Shown here: one piece after another, positions 50,637-60,357 of the stretch
How positions within the stretch are numbered: position 1 is the stretch's first letter
Layout of the letters: the number at the start of each line of letters is the position of its first letter
Assembly: GCF_014698115.1 (NCBI RefSeq)
Contig: NZ_JACJSJ010000026.1
Location: 27,960 to 91,959, forward strand
Direction: 5' to 3'
Source: Nostoc sp. FACHB-973
GTDB lineage: Bacteria; Cyanobacteriota; Cyanobacteriia; Cyanobacteriales; Nostocaceae
Length of the DNA: 64,000 nucleotides
Notes under the pieces: generated by a model
The model's input: the letters and a program-made list of their open reading frames with translations, nothing else
Told to the model about the DNA's origin: nothing
The model's database searches: none
Translations under genes and position numbers: made by a program

Positions 50637-50787
50637 TATACGGAAACATGACACCCATTCATGAAGTCTTTACAATCTGGTGGGGCATGGGGCATTGGGC
50701 ATTGGTTATTCCCACATCTCCCCATCTCCCTCATCTCCCTCGTGCCCCTAAAATTTCACCCTATACCTTAAAAATCTAATATTGACT

Positions 50788-52266
50788 ATGAAATCAATTA
50801 TGGTGGTGGGGACAACATCCCACGCAGGGAAATCACTCTTAACTACAGCTATTTGTCGAATTTTGTCGCGGCGCGGCTGGCGAGTGGCTCCCTTTAAAGG
50901 TCAAAATATGGCTTTAAATGCTTATGTCACTGCCAGTGGTGGAGAAATTGGCTACGCCCAAGCAGTACAAGCTTGGGCTGCGGGAGTTGTACCTTGGGTA
51001 GAAATGAACCCAATTTTACTTAAACCCCAAGGGGATATGACTTCCCAAGTAATTATCAAAGGTAGACCTGTGGGCAAAGTTGGTGCCGCAGATTACTACG
51101 AGCAATATTTTGAACTGGGTTGGCGGACAATCGAAGAATCGCTACAGCATTTAGGAACAGAATTTGACTTGTTGGTTTGTGAAGGTGCTGGTAGTCCAGC
51201 AGAAATTAACCTCAAGCACCGCGATTTAACTAACATGCGAGTGGCAAAATATTTGAATGCACCAACAATACTAGTAGTTGATATTGACCGTGGTGGCGCT
51301 TTTGCCCATGTAGTAGGCACTCTAGAGTTATTGGAACCGGATGAACGCGCCTTAATTAAGGGTGTAGTAATTAACAAATTCCGAGGACAGCGATCGCTCT
51401 TAGAACCAGGAATAAAATGGTTAGAAGAACGCACGGGTATTCCCGTTGTTGGCGTTATACCCTACTTACAAGAAGTATTTCCGGCGGAAGATTCCCTAGA
51501 CCTCCTAGAACGTCAATCAATCAAAGCCCACAGTGACCTCAACATTGCTGTTATCCGCTTACCCAGAATTGCCAACTTCACCGACTTTGATCCGCTAGAA
51601 TCAGAAAGTACAGTCTCTGTAAAATTTCTCAGTCCAAAGCAAGATTTAGGACATCCAGATGCAGTAATTATCCCAGGGACAAAGACCACAATTGCTGATT
51701 TGCTCCTACTGCAAAAAAGCGGTATGGCAGAAGCTATCCAACATTATGCTGCTTCTGGTGGAACGGTTTTAGGCATCTGTGGTGGGTATCAAATGCTTGG
51801 ACAAATCATAGCAGACCCAGAAGGGATAGAAGGACAAGCTGGCAGATATCAAGGGTTAAATCTCTTACCAATCAGAACTGTAATTACAGGACAGAAAATT
51901 GCCCGCCAGCGGCAAGTTAGCTCGAATTATCCCCAACAGGGCTTGCCAGTCAATGGCTTTGAGATCCATCAAGGGCGATCGCGCATTGAACAGCAAGGAA
52001 TAGATAGCCAATCCTACCATGCGCTATTTGACGATATTAACTTAGGGTTAGTGGATAGTTGTCAATCAGTTTGGGGTACTTACCTCCACGGCATTTTTGA
52101 CAACGGCCCTTGGCGACGGGCTTGGTTAAATCGCCTTCGTCAGCAACGGGGTTTAAAATCTTTGCCCACTGGTGTTGCTAACTACCGGGAACAGCGAGAG
52201 CAGATTTTGGATTCCCTAGCCACTGAAGTTGAAAACCATTTAGACTTAACTCCGTTTTTGTCTTAA
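50788..52266 (+). CDS. cobQ: Cobyric acid synthase
   Basis: 492 aa from the ATG at 50788 (a TTG six bases upstream adds two residues). Start MVVGTTSHAGKSLLTTAICRILSRRGWRVAPFKGQNMALNAYVT is the P-loop-like ATP site of CobQ/CbiP, with EMNPILLKPQ. The C-terminal class I glutamine amidotransferase domain has VLGICGGYQMLG (catalytic Cys) and GTYLHGIFDN (His). It amidates adenosylcobyric acid a,c-diamide side chains in B12 biosynthesis. No other cob genes are nearby and no cobalamin riboswitch is seen upstream. A GGGCATT/CCCTCAT repeat block lies immediately upstream (50680-50760). Confidence 0.95.
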   Translation: MKSIMVVGTTSHAGKSLLTTAICRILSRRGWRVAPFKGQNMALNAYVTASGGEIGYAQAVQAWAAGVVPWVEMNPILLKPQGDMTSQVIIKGRPVGKVGAADYYEQYFELGWRTIEESLQHLGTEFDLLVCEGAGSPAEINLKHRDLTNMRVAKYLNAPTILVVDIDRGGAFAHVVGTLELLEPDERALIKGVVINKFRGQRSLLEPGIKWLEERTGIPVVGVIPYLQEVFPAEDSLDLLERQSIKAHSDLNIAVIRLPRIANFTDFDPLESESTVSVKFLSPKQDLGHPDAVIIPGTKTTIADLLLLQKSGMAEAIQHYAASGGTVLGICGGYQMLGQIIADPEGIEGQAGRYQGLNLLPIRTVITGQKIARQRQVSSNYPQQGLPVNGFEIHQGRSRIEQQGIDSQSYHALFDDINLGLVDSCQSVWGTYLHGIFDNGPWRRAWLNRLRQQRGLKSLPTGVANYREQREQILDSLATEVENHLDLTPFLS

Positions 52267-52282
52267 GCTAAAATGCTTTGAA

Positions 52283-52353
52283 ATGTCATTGGTCATTAGT
52301 CATTAGTCATTGGTCAAAAAACGAAAGACAAATGACTAATGACAAATGACAAA
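52283..52353. repeat. TCATTGG/AATGACT heptamer repeats
   Basis: Tandem GTCATTGGTCATTAG and the reverse CTAATGACAAATGAC form an inverted array between cobQ and the ferredoxin gene. The same family occurs at 59270-59358 and 62778-62905. Confidence 0.85.
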
Positions 52354-52383
52354 GAACAATACTAAATTAAATGTGTAAGATTG

Positions 52384-52620
52384 ATGATTGTTCGTGTCCG
52401 CTTTTTACCAGATGATGTTACAGTAGACGCCGAAGTGGGAGAAGCCCTTTTGGATGTAGCAGACCGGGCTGGAGTATTTATTCCCACCGGCTGTCTCATG
52501 GGGTCTTGTTACGCTTGCACCGTGGAATTAGAAGATGGAGAGAACATACGCGCTTGTATCACAGCAGTACCACCACGCGAGGAATTAACGATTAATTTGT
52601 TTAGTGACCCAACTTGGTAA
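52384..52620 (+). CDS. Small [2Fe-2S] ferredoxin-like protein
   Basis: 78 aa from the ATG at 52384; the TTG just before is not needed. Cysteines lie in GCLMGSCYACTVELEDGENIRACIT: C-x4-C-x2-C-x12-C. Plant-type ferredoxins usually have about 29 residues before the last Cys, so the final spacing is short and the cluster-binding set should be checked. The fold (strand, loop, PxGC) otherwise fits the small ferredoxin-like class. It may serve an oxidoreductase or cluster-assembly step; cobQ upstream is divided off by repeats, and a gene on the other strand follows. Confidence 0.75.
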   Translation: MIVRVRFLPDDVTVDAEVGEALLDVADRAGVFIPTGCLMGSCYACTVELEDGENIRACITAVPPREELTINLFSDPTW

Positions 52621-52660
52621 TGTCGCCCCTGCATTGAAAATTAGCAAAACTTAGTTGCAC

Positions 52661-53104
52661 TTAACCAGATTTAACACTTAGGGCGTATTGTTTAAACCTT
52701 TCCAAATCAGCTTGAATTGTGGATTCAACTATCCGCCCCAAAAATAAGTTATCCATAATTTTGCCAATAATACCGGGGATGGCGTAGGAAATGGTCATTT
52801 TGACGATAGTACCGTCGTGGCGATCGTAAAAGCGAATCGCTCCCTGATTCGGCAAACCATCAATGGATTCCCATTGAATAATTTGGTTGGGAATAACTTT
52901 GAGAATTCGGGATTTCCAAGTAAATTCTAGACCGTTACTACTCAATTTCCAAAGAGATATATCGGGATTATCTGGCGGAATCTTGACTGAATCAATCCAC
53001 TTCATCCATCGGGGCATTTGCTCTAAATCAGACCACAGACCCCATACTAAATCTATGGGAGCTTCTACTTCTATTTGTACAGTATGTTCTAACCAATCTG
53101 ACAT
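52661..53104 (-). CDS. SRPBCC-family (START-like) protein
   Basis: 147 aa from the ATG at 53104 (MSDWLEHTVQIEVEAPIDLVWGLWSDLEQMPRWMKWIDSVKI), preceded by AGGAAG; an upstream in-frame Met is not needed. The IEVEAPIDLVWGLWSDLEQMPRWMKW start is the SRPBCC/polyketide cyclase-like fold. It sits 52 bp downstream of zds on the same strand; SRPBCC genes beside zeta-carotene desaturase are common in cyanobacteria, which supports cotranscription and perhaps hydrophobic ligand handling, such as a carotenoid or quinone. Confidence 0.85.
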   Translation of the reverse strand: MSDWLEHTVQIEVEAPIDLVWGLWSDLEQMPRWMKWIDSVKIPPDNPDISLWKLSSNGLEFTWKSRILKVIPNQIIQWESIDGLPNQGAIRFYDRHDGTIVKMTISYAIPGIIGKIMDNLFLGRIVESTIQADLERFKQYALSVKSG

Positions 53105-53156
53105 TGTTTTTCTTCCTTGGCGCTTAGTCTTTGACAAAAGTCATTCGGTGTCTATG

Positions 53157-54596
53157 TCAATTTTTTAAATTCTCCAAAATCGCTTTTGCTGCACGCCGTC
53201 CAGAAATAGTAGCCCCTTCCATGCTGTCAATGTAGTCTTGCTGTGTGTAACTTCCTGCAAGGAAGAAATTATGCACTGGTGTCTTTTGGTTGGGACGATA
53301 CACATCCATTCCTGGTGCTTCTCGATAGAGAGACTGAGCAAGTTTTACCACGCTGTACCAAGTCATATTTAATTCCCGCGACGAGGGAAATAGTTCGTGG
53401 ACTTGCTTGAGGACATGTTGAGCGATCGCTTCATTACTTTGTGCAATAAAGGGATCTCCCGGTGTCAGCACTAGCTGTAACAATGATCCCTGTCCTGGGC
53501 GATAATAATCGGCAGGGCTAGTCAACGCCAAATCGGCAAAACAAGAAAAGTCAGCATCGGCTGTGTAAAGTAAATTATCTATTCCAGCGGCTTGATTTAG
53601 CTGTTTACGCTGTTGGGCATCGTTGAGTTCTGTCACCCAACCATCGAAGCGTAATTGCACTGTTGCCACTGGCACTGCCTCTAGTTGATAAATATTGTCA
53701 AATTCTGACCACTTACGCCATTCTTGGGGTAGAATCCGCTGGATACCTGGAACATCACAAGCAAAGACATAAGCATCAGCAGTAATAGTTTCTACTGTGT
53801 CACCTTGGGCAACTATGATACCAGTGACGCTGGTTTGTTCGTCTGATTCTGTAAATTGAATTTCCCGCACTTGGCGACGTGTGTAAACTTTGGTGCCCCT
53901 GACTTCCAAATATTCCAGAATCGGCTTGTGTAAATACTCATTGGGAGAACCTTCCAGCATTCGCAGGACTGAAGCTTCAGTTCTGGCTGCAAAGAACTGG
54001 AATATTGTTAACATACAACGGGCAGAAATGTTTTCGCAATCAATAAATCCCAGGGCGTAGGCGATGGGGTTCCACATCCGTTTGATGCTACCATTACTCC
54101 CGCCGTGGCTGCGGAACCAGTCAGCAAAGCTGATTTTATCTAAATTGCGGATGGTTTTCATCGCCCCGTTAAAGTCCACTAAGCCGCGAACTATGGGACT
54201 AGTACCCAAGGCGATCGCATTTTGCAATTTATCCTGCAATGATAATTGAGAAGTAGTAAAAAATGCTTTTAAACCATTAAAAGGCGCACCTGTAATAAAG
54301 CGAAAATCTAAAGCACCAGTCCGGCCTCCTTTGTTAATAAAAGTGTGGGTATGTTGTTTGAGGCGTAAGTTTTCTAACACCCCCACTTTCTTCATCAAGT
54401 CAAATAGTTGGTAGTAGCACCCAAAAAATACATGCAACCCCATTTCTAGATGGTTGCCATCTCCATCAACCCAACTGCTAACTTTACCACCCACAAACGG
54501 ACGAGACTCAAAAATCTCTACTTCACAACCAGCATCAGCTAGATCTACTGCGGTTGCTAGCCCAGCCAGTCCCGCACCCACAATTGCAACACGCAT
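53157..54596 (-). CDS. zds: Zeta-carotene desaturase
   Basis: 479 aa. FAD motif [36 protein letters not shown] (residues 7 onward), then [26 protein letters not shown], typical of plant/cyanobacterial PDS and [40 protein letters not shown] and the C-terminal [21 protein letters not shown] complete the family. It converts zeta-carotene to lycopene in carotenoid synthesis. Also called crtQ in cyanobacteria. Starts at ATG 54596; the upstream region to 54870 has no gene. Confidence 0.93.
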   Translation of the reverse strand: MRVAIVGAGLAGLATAVDLADAGCEVEIFESRPFVGGKVSSWVDGDGNHLEMGLHVFFGCYYQLFDLMKKVGVLENLRLKQHTHTFINKGGRTGALDFRFITGAPFNGLKAFFTTSQLSLQDKLQNAIALGTSPIVRGLVDFNGAMKTIRNLDKISFADWFRSHGGSNGSIKRMWNPIAYALGFIDCENISARCMLTIFQFFAARTEASVLRMLEGSPNEYLHKPILEYLEVRGTKVYTRRQVREIQFTESDEQTSVTGIIVAQGDTVETITADAYVFACDVPGIQRILPQEWRKWSEFDNIYQLEAVPVATVQLRFDGWVTELNDAQQRKQLNQAAGIDNLLYTADADFSCFADLALTSPADYYRPGQGSLLQLVLTPGDPFIAQSNEAIAQHVLKQVHELFPSSRELNMTWYSVVKLAQSLYREAPGMDVYRPNQKTPVHNFFLAGSYTQQDYIDSMEGATISGRRAAKAILENLKN

Positions 54597-54869
54597 TCCG
54601 TCGTTCCTTTTCAGTTTCTTTACAGATTGTAACTGGGTTGGCGTCGGAATTTGCTACTTAATATCAACTCTCCAGCATATTCAGGCCAGGCAATGTCAAT
54701 ACTAAAACGTCTTTGATTACTCCTTTTAGTCCCAGCAAATGACCAGACGCGAGAAAAACGCGCCTGTATCGATTAAACAAACTCTTGTCCATTGCAGCGG
54801 ACTCAAAAAAGTATCACAGCTATTTTTTACTGGTCAAGCAGTTATCTGGTAAGTGGTCAAAGCATCTTC

Positions 54870-55046
54870 TTACCTATTTACATCTTTGCCGTCGTCAGAC
54901 ACAGGCAAACTTCTAATCAGTTCACGAATGACATCGGTTGCGGGTCTACCTGTTTGTTGGCAATATTTTTCTAGTTTTTCCGCTTCCTGTGTTGCGAGAT
55001 TGACAGTTATACGTTTTACGGCCCATTTTTTATTTGTCATTATCAT
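54870..55046 (-). CDS. Small ribbon-helix-helix (CopG-like) DNA-binding protein
   Basis: 58 aa from an ATG at 55046 (56 aa from the second ATG, 55040). The sequence KRITVNLATQEAEKLEKYCQQTGRP followed by ATDVIRELIRSLPVS has the short beta strand then two helices of the RHH fold, as in CopG/Arc-like repressors and many antitoxins. The strand R-I-T-V-N-L and helices ATDVIRELI are clear. No toxin gene or partner is adjacent; the neighbours are zds (its start 270 bp away) and a 1.9-kb gap. A free-standing regulator or orphan antitoxin is possible; targets unknown. The gene is short enough to be missed by size filters. Confidence 0.7.
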   Translation of the reverse strand: MIMTNKKWAVKRITVNLATQEAEKLEKYCQQTGRPATDVIRELIRSLPVSDDGKDVNR

Positions 55047-56042
55047 GCTATGTGCTGTATATTTACATCATCGAAAAAGGTCTAAGTAAAGAGGAAAACG
55101 ATAAGATTATCAGAGTTTGTGTCAGGAAACAAGTAATACCATTAATATTAAGATTGTTCGTTTTGTCAAAGGATTCATAATTTTCTAAAAAAATCAAAAA
55201 AGTGTAGTTTTTTGTTACCATTGTGACAGCATAAAAAGCACATACTTGCTTGTGAAAATAATAACCTCAGTAATAGCATGAGTAAAGCCTGACAATTAAA
55301 TTTTTAAGAGCGAATTTGAGACGCCTACTGTTGACTAAACCAAGATTTTCAAAACTATTTTCCAAGGAAACCATTTGAGTTTCTGTTTTAGCAAGTTTAC
55401 CCAACGTTCTTAGAGAGAACATCTGGTATAAGACCTGAAAATTCAGTTTGAGAATCGTTATCGTGCCTAAATGCAGACCCTGGGACAGGTTTGACTGGTA
55501 TATATAATTAGTTAACACTTACTGAAAAGTAGGTAAATAAGCGATCGCTCTAGACCAAACACCCATTTACATGTATTACTGCAACCAATCAGCTAAGAGT
55601 TACTTGAACGGCCATAACTTTTGGCTTTTTTTGATTGAACTGATTCACTTCCCCTGTTAATCTTGTAGTCAAAAAAACTGGGGTGTAAATATCCAAGATT
55701 TGTTGGTAAATTTTAACAACATTATCTGTAATATTACACAGATTGACGCACCGAAAAACGTGATGTTACTTGGCTGTTGCCTATAATAATATTTTAGTTT
55801 TATTTCATGGTTTTAGACTAACTCCCCGTAAAGATACGATGAATTTTTGGATATTTTTTCTCTTCCCTCTAACGATATAATTTGTTGTCAAATCAACAAA
55901 TTATTTTTTTCTTTATTGTCTTCATCTATCTGGAGGTGATAGAAATTATTTTTAGGTAATTATCGTGTTACATATTCGAGAGTAAAATTTTTGCTCGCAT
56001 CTATATCTAAAATAGAAATGATTGCTCAAAAATATTTGACAT

Positions 56043-56087
56043 TCAATCATTATTTAGTGGTAATTATACTTAATAAATAATGATTGA
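56043..56087. repeat. 14-bp perfect inverted repeat in AT-rich region
   Basis: TCAATCATTATTTA (56043-56056) / TAAATAATGATTGA (56074-56087), 17-nt loop; the flanks AAATATT / AATATTT extend the symmetry. Confidence 0.8.
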
Positions 56088-56511
56088 ACCTTTGAATATT
56101 TTTACTGGGTGTGTTCATTATAGCTATGATCTACGCACTTTAAATAATCTTTATTTAGACAAAAAATAGTCTGTTTTTCACTCTTTATAAAAAACTTACA
56201 AAGCAAAACTTATGCTTTTGAGCTTTTGCTTAATAATATTAATACACAACAAGATACTAAGCCGAGAAAGCTCTTTAAAAGAAGATTTTGATATTTAAGT
56301 TCATCAGCTAGGTTTAATTAAAAGCCAACTTATAAAAAATATTGATTAAATAGTGATTTTTTATACTGAATAATACGTAAATTAAAATACTAGAAAATTT
56401 GAGAATATACGTACTTCATGAAATTTAGGTAAAGTAAACTTCTAATGGGTGGTAAAGTTGGTTTTTGGCGTAGATATCATACAAATTAATCTGCTAAACC
56501 GTAACTTTCAG

Positions 56512-56585
56512 TTTGGGGAATGGGGAATAGGGGTAAAGCCTTAACCATTGGACCCGTCTTTAAAATAGGGAGTGGGGAGTAGGGA
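56512..56585. repeat. GGGGAATG / GGGGAGT heptamer block
   Basis: Two short heptamer arrays (GGGGAATGGGGAATAGGGG and GGGAGTGGGGAGTAGGG) interrupted by GTAAAGCCTTAACC. Confidence 0.65.
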
Positions 56586-56943
56586 AAATGAATTTTTATT
56601 GCTCCAAGTGATTGCAATTCATGGAGTCTCTTGCATAAATATTTTTTGTCTGACGCAGGAGGTATGAGAGGGACAGAGAAGAGAAAGCAAAATAGAGTTG
56701 CAGTTAATATCTGTGTAAGTTTTATAGAGCTAGACTTACAGCAGATTTCAAGGAGCGTCAAGTAGAGCATCTAGGCCTCAAAGGGAGGCACAGAGCCTAT
56801 TCTAATTCTGTTAGCGCAGCATGGCGTAGCCCATTCTGACGCCAAGCCGCGGAGCGTTTCCGGCTCCGCTCCTGAATTCACCAATTCTGGTGTAATTTCT
56901 CATAGCCGCAATCTGACATTGAGGATTAGGGCTATGAGTGCAA

Positions 56944-58584
56944 CTATTCAAATTTAAGTTGGGGCATGAGTTGGAGAGTACCAATGCCTAAATCTTTAGG
57001 TGAGAGCGATCGCCCTTCAAACAAAGCCATCATATCTCGTAACTGGGGATTACCGCGCGAAGCTCCGGTGAGTCCTTTGGCAATGATTAAACCACAGTAG
57101 CCTTTAGTATTTTTACACCGCTGATTCCATTTTTTCCGGGCTTCTACATGAATTGGATCTTCATCTAAAAATTCACCAAAGAGGAACAATTCGCCATTTT
57201 CAGTTTGCAATAAACCGAGGTCGTAGCGATCGCCATCAAAGGGGTCAGCGCCTGGATTAAAGCAAATTGCTTTGAGTCCCCCTGCTGCTTCAATCCTTTC
57301 AATTACAGTTTTAGCCTTAGGCCGGGAAGTTTGAATTAAAATCACCGGCAAACCGTCACCCACTGGTTTGATTTCACCAGCCTTATGGTAGTTGACGCCT
57401 TTTCGTAGATACTCCAACATTTCCCAAGACACCACACCTAAACTCAGGAAAGAATCTTCTGGTATCAAGTCATCTTGTAATGAGCGGAAAGTCCCAGAGT
57501 CAAGGTTGTCAATCTCGTCATCCTCAACACCAAAGCCAGCCATTTCCTCTAATTCTGCTGCTAACTGCGGCATGGTAGAGACTGTCACAGCCACAGATTT
57601 AGTTGATTCTTCAGACTGTGGGGGAGAAATGCGATAGCGACGGCTGAGGGTGGGGAAGATTTCAGAATGCAGCTGGCGCCGATGATCGCGAAGAAAACGG
57701 ATCAAGCTTTCGATGGCAACAAAAATTACCAGTGCTTCCTCGTCATACAAAACAGAACGCAGTCCTTCTAAGGGGTGGATATTACCGAAAGTGGGGTCAA
57801 TATCTGAAAGTGGCAAATCTGCCAAATCATCCATATCATCGTCATCTTCGTCGGTTTCATCAGCACTCTCAAAAGTGAGAAACAGACAATCTTGCTTGAG
57901 GAAGGCTTCTTCTAAACGCTCTTTTGATTCTTCATCTCTTAAAACTGCGGCGCGAAACCGCTTCAGAGACTCTTCTGAACGATAAAACAAAATGCCATAC
58001 TCCATTCCCAGCATTCCCATAATGGAGGCGTAGAGTGTACCAACATCCCACTTATTAATTTCTATTGACAAAATTTGCTGTTCTTCCAGAAATTCCCAAG
58101 GTGCCGCTTGCCAAATTGCAAATGCCTTCTCTCGCAAAATTTGTGCGTACTGTGGAGGTAAGTCGGGGGTTTGACTATCGAGGATGTCAGCAAACCCGCG
58201 AAACAATTCGTCAATTAAAGGTAGTTCTGGTGCGTAGTCAATGGCGATATCCAAATCTTGCAGCACCCCTCGCAGGTAAAATTGGATTTCGCGGTCTTTG
58301 ACTACAATTCTTTGGGGTCTGGCAGGTTTTGCTGGACTGTGGGGATGTTCCATTGCTCGCATTAAGGTGCGAACTATTGCTTCTGGACCGATATCTGAAG
58401 CTACCACATCCATACCTCGGACAATGCCTTGGGAGAAATCTACCCAAAGAATGCATTCTCCCTTACCCTCTGAGTCTGAATGCTGGCTTGGTGATGACAA
58501 CGGACGACGATCGCCCTCCCATACAGAAGGAATTTGAGTTAATTTCTTCAACCGACGACTGGTAGAGCGATTAAAACTTGTCAT
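56944..58584 (-). CDS. Conserved-looking cyanobacterial hypothetical protein, 546 aa
   Basis: Long, acidic, without signal or membrane segments. It starts with MTSFNRSTSRRLKKLTQIPSVWEGDRRPL, followed by a region ECILWVDFSQGIVRGMDVVASDIGPEAIVRTLMRAMEHP (~45-85). A highly acidic stretch (DETDEDDDDMDDLADLPL, ~245-262) separates the middle and C-terminal parts, and residues ~400-545 are better structured (GDGLPVILIQTSRPKAKTVIERIEAAGGLKAICFNPGADPF). I recall no characterised relative; I believe a DUF domain of the cyanobacterial 'DUF6930' kind may apply but cannot verify it. A soluble cytoplasmic role seems likely. It is monocistronic. Confidence 0.75.
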   Translation of the reverse strand: MTSFNRSTSRRLKKLTQIPSVWEGDRRPLSSPSQHSDSEGKGECILWVDFSQGIVRGMDVVASDIGPEAIVRTLMRAMEHPHSPAKPARPQRIVVKDREIQFYLRGVLQDLDIAIDYAPELPLIDELFRGFADILDSQTPDLPPQYAQILREKAFAIWQAAPWEFLEEQQILSIEINKWDVGTLYASIMGMLGMEYGILFYRSEESLKRFRAAVLRDEESKERLEEAFLKQDCLFLTFESADETDEDDDDMDDLADLPLSDIDPTFGNIHPLEGLRSVLYDEEALVIFVAIESLIRFLRDHRRQLHSEIFPTLSRRYRISPPQSEESTKSVAVTVSTMPQLAAELEEMAGFGVEDDEIDNLDSGTFRSLQDDLIPEDSFLSLGVVSWEMLEYLRKGVNYHKAGEIKPVGDGLPVILIQTSRPKAKTVIERIEAAGGLKAICFNPGADPFDGDRYDLGLLQTENGELFLFGEFLDEDPIHVEARKKWNQRCKNTKGYCGLIIAKGLTGASRGNPQLRDMMALFEGRSLSPKDLGIGTLQLMPQLKFE

Positions 58585-58912
58585 AGAGTAACTTAATCAA
58601 AACAAGCAATTTAGGAACTAAACTTTTGGGGATGGCTAGCCTCGGATAAAATTTTCATGGCTGCACCAGAAAAGTGGTTGTATCTGTGGCTGCCAAAAGG
58701 CTCGAACTCCAAAATACGAATCTATAAAATACAGTGAGTCTCTCAATTCTAGAATAAAAATCTTTGGGCGCTTTTGACGGAGTGTTTACAATTTGGCATC
58801 TAGCGGCATCTATGTCGCTAGAATGAATACAAAAACACCAATGGGCGACCTAAAGGCAACAACAAGCCTGCACTTGGTAACCCCTAGACTAGTTAAGGAG
58901 TTGAAAAAGCAT
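58585..58912. other. Intergenic region upstream of the IscA-like gene
   Basis: About 330 bp. An in-frame extension of the IscA gene to 58793 is open but not supported. No repeat or structured element was recognised. Confidence 0.4.
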
Positions 58913-59269
58913 ATGACACAAGCAATTCAGCCTCAACAACGCGGAATTATGTTGAGCGAAACCGCATTGCGCCAGGTAAAATCCCTCCAGGAAAGGCAAG
59001 GCACAGATTTATGCTTGCGGGTAGGAGTACGTCAGGGTGGCTGCTCTGGGATGTCTTACATGATGGACTTTGAAGACGCCAGCAAGATCAGTCCTCAGGA
59101 CGAAGTTTTCGACTACGACGGCTTCAAAATTGTTAGCGATCGCAAGAGCCTATTATATCTCTATGGCTTAATGCTCGATTATAGCGATGCCATGATTGGC
59201 GGTGGCTTCCAATTTACTAACCCCAACGCTAGCCAAACTTGCGGTTGCGGTAAGTCATTTGGGGTGTAA
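58913..59269 (+). CDS. Iron-sulfur cluster assembly A-type carrier (IscA/SufA)
   Basis: 118 aa from the ATG at 58913 with AAGGAG upstream; the frame is open for 40 further codons, but that part does not resemble the family. Three Cys of the A-type carrier are present: C44 ([13 protein letters not shown]) and C110-G-C112 (QTCGCGKSF). It also has C34. It takes or passes on Fe or [2Fe-2S]/[4Fe-4S] clusters to target proteins. A small TPR gene follows by 92 bp and may share its transcript. Confidence 0.95.
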   Translation: MTQAIQPQQRGIMLSETALRQVKSLQERQGTDLCLRVGVRQGGCSGMSYMMDFEDASKISPQDEVFDYDGFKIVSDRKSLLYLYGLMLDYSDAMIGGGFQFTNPNASQTCGCGKSFGV

Positions 59270-59358
59270 TATTGTCATTTGTTAGTTGTCATTTGTCCAA
59301 AGCAAATGACCAATGACCAATGACTAATGACCAATAACTAATGACTATTGACTAATTT
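59270..59358. repeat. AATGACT/AATGACC heptamer repeats
   Basis: Tandem heptamers in both orientations (GTCATTTG... and CAATGACCAATGACTAATGAC) between the IscA and TPR genes. Confidence 0.85.
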
Positions 59359-59361
59359 AGT

Positions 59362-59784
59362 ATGACTCAAACAGTTGAATCCCTGTTTGACACAGGTTTA
59401 GAACGTTATAAAGCTGGAGAACCAGTAGATTCTTTAATCCCTGTGTTTAAAGAAGTGTGCGATCGCGCCCCTAGAACTAGTTCAGCTTGGATTTGTTTAG
59501 CGTGGTTATATCTACTCGATAATAAACCCAACTTGGCTTACAAAGCTGCAAACAAAGCAGTCAAGTTAAATCCACAAGACCCACAGGGGAGAATTAATCT
59601 CGCCCTAGCTATGCTGGAAACAGGTCAAAAAGGTTTGCGAGAACACATTGACTTTGCACAACAGTTAATTTTTGTCAACCCAGAATGGGCAGATGAAATA
59701 AAAAATAGTATTGAAGACGGTTTAACTAGGAAACCAGATTGGCAGAGTTTGATAAAAGTGAAAAAATGGCTGTTTGAAGAGTAG
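59362..59784 (+). CDS. Small TPR-containing protein
   Basis: 140 aa. About two and a half TPR units: SAWICLAWLYLLDNKPNLAYKAANKAVKLNPQD and the next AWYRINLALAMLETGQKG-like helix pair. The rest is helical (LTRKPDWQSLIKVKKWLFEE). A cytosolic scaffold; partner unknown. It starts 92 bp after IscA. Confidence 0.8.
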   Translation: MTQTVESLFDTGLERYKAGEPVDSLIPVFKEVCDRAPRTSSAWICLAWLYLLDNKPNLAYKAANKAVKLNPQDPQGRINLALAMLETGQKGLREHIDFAQQLIFVNPEWADEIKNSIEDGLTRKPDWQSLIKVKKWLFEE

Positions 59785-59936
59785 GGAGTGGGGAGTGGGG
59801 AGTGGGGGATGAGGGAGATGAGGGGGATGAGGAAGTGTGGGAAGATGATAAAAAAGCTTTTCGCCTTTCCCACACCTCCTACTTTCCCAATGCCCTGTTT
59901 GGCTAATTCCCAATCCCCAGTACCCAATCCCCATCC
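59781..59936. repeat. GGGGAGT / CTCATCC inverted heptamer block
   Basis: A purine-rich array (GGGGAGTGGGGAGT, GGGGATGAGG) then CCCAATCCCCAGTACCC and CCCATCCC units on the other side. It overlaps the last codons of the TPR gene by 4 bp. Confidence 0.8.
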
Positions 59937-59941
59937 CAATC

Positions 59942-60187
59942 ATGAAAGATAAGTTGTTAAATTGGCTAAACCTGTTTTTAGTCGCAGATGTATTTTTGGT
60001 TTTGTTTGGCTTTGGTTGGTTAGCGATCGCAGCCGTTGGCGATGCTGCGGGAGTAAACTTGGGTTTGGATTTGTGGCATCAATTGTGGCAACCCTTATTT
60101 AACCCAGCAATTGGTATCCTGATGGGCGGTGCCATTCTCAGCGGTATTATCAGTTGGGTTTCCAAAAAATTTTTCTCTAGTCAATAG
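59942..60187 (+). CDS. Small two-helix membrane protein, unknown function
   Basis: 81 aa. Two membrane segments (~10-33, WLNLFLVADVFLVLFGFGWLAIAAVG, and ~52-73, NPAIGILMGGAILSGIISW) with a basic C-terminal tail (KKFFSSQ). I do not recognise the family. It starts 155 bp after the TPR gene and ends 170 bp before the thyD-like stop on the other strand. No signal peptide cleavage site, so it should remain in the membrane. Confidence 0.7.
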   Translation: MKDKLLNWLNLFLVADVFLVLFGFGWLAIAAVGDAAGVNLGLDLWHQLWQPLFNPAIGILMGGAILSGIISWVSKKFFSSQ

Positions 60188-60352
60188 TTAAGGGATTGGG
60201 GATTGGGGATTGGGCATGGGGAAAGAGGCTCCAGGGGCAGAGGGCAAAGACTCCAGCAACTTCTCTTCTACTCCCCTGCTTGCTCCCTCATCTCCTCACT
60301 CCCCAGTCCCCAGTCCCCACTCCCCACTCCCCACTCCCCACTCCCCACTCCC
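60188..60352. repeat. Heptamer and nonamer repeat block
   Basis: GGGGATT units (60192-60223) on the left, CCCCAGT and CCCCACT units (60297-60352) on the right, in opposite sense. Located between convergent genes. Confidence 0.8.
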
Positions 60353-60357
60353 AAACT

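Larger units (their letters stand above)
55047..56943. other. 1.9-kb AT-rich gene-poor region
   Basis: Open frames here (for example 55267-55518 and 56486-56770, minus) lack start sites and family resemblance, so none is called. A perfect 14-bp inverted repeat lies at 56043-56087. GGGAATG/GGGGAGT heptamers and an AGTCTCTTGCATAAAT sequence that matches one end of the MITE at 41247 lie at about 56512-56645. It could hold an unrecognised ncRNA, or be an old element. Confidence 0.5.

Noticed and set aside
55267..55518. 83-aa minus-strand frame in the AT-rich gap
   Set aside because: No ribosome-binding site or family resemblance; composition follows the AT-rich background.
56486..56770. 94-aa minus-strand frame near heptamer repeats
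   Set aside because: It crosses GGGGAGT repeats and has no start context.
58793..58912. Forty-codon upstream extension of the IscA-like gene
   Set aside because: Unlike family N-termini; AAGGAG upstream of the ATG at 58913 supports the shorter start.
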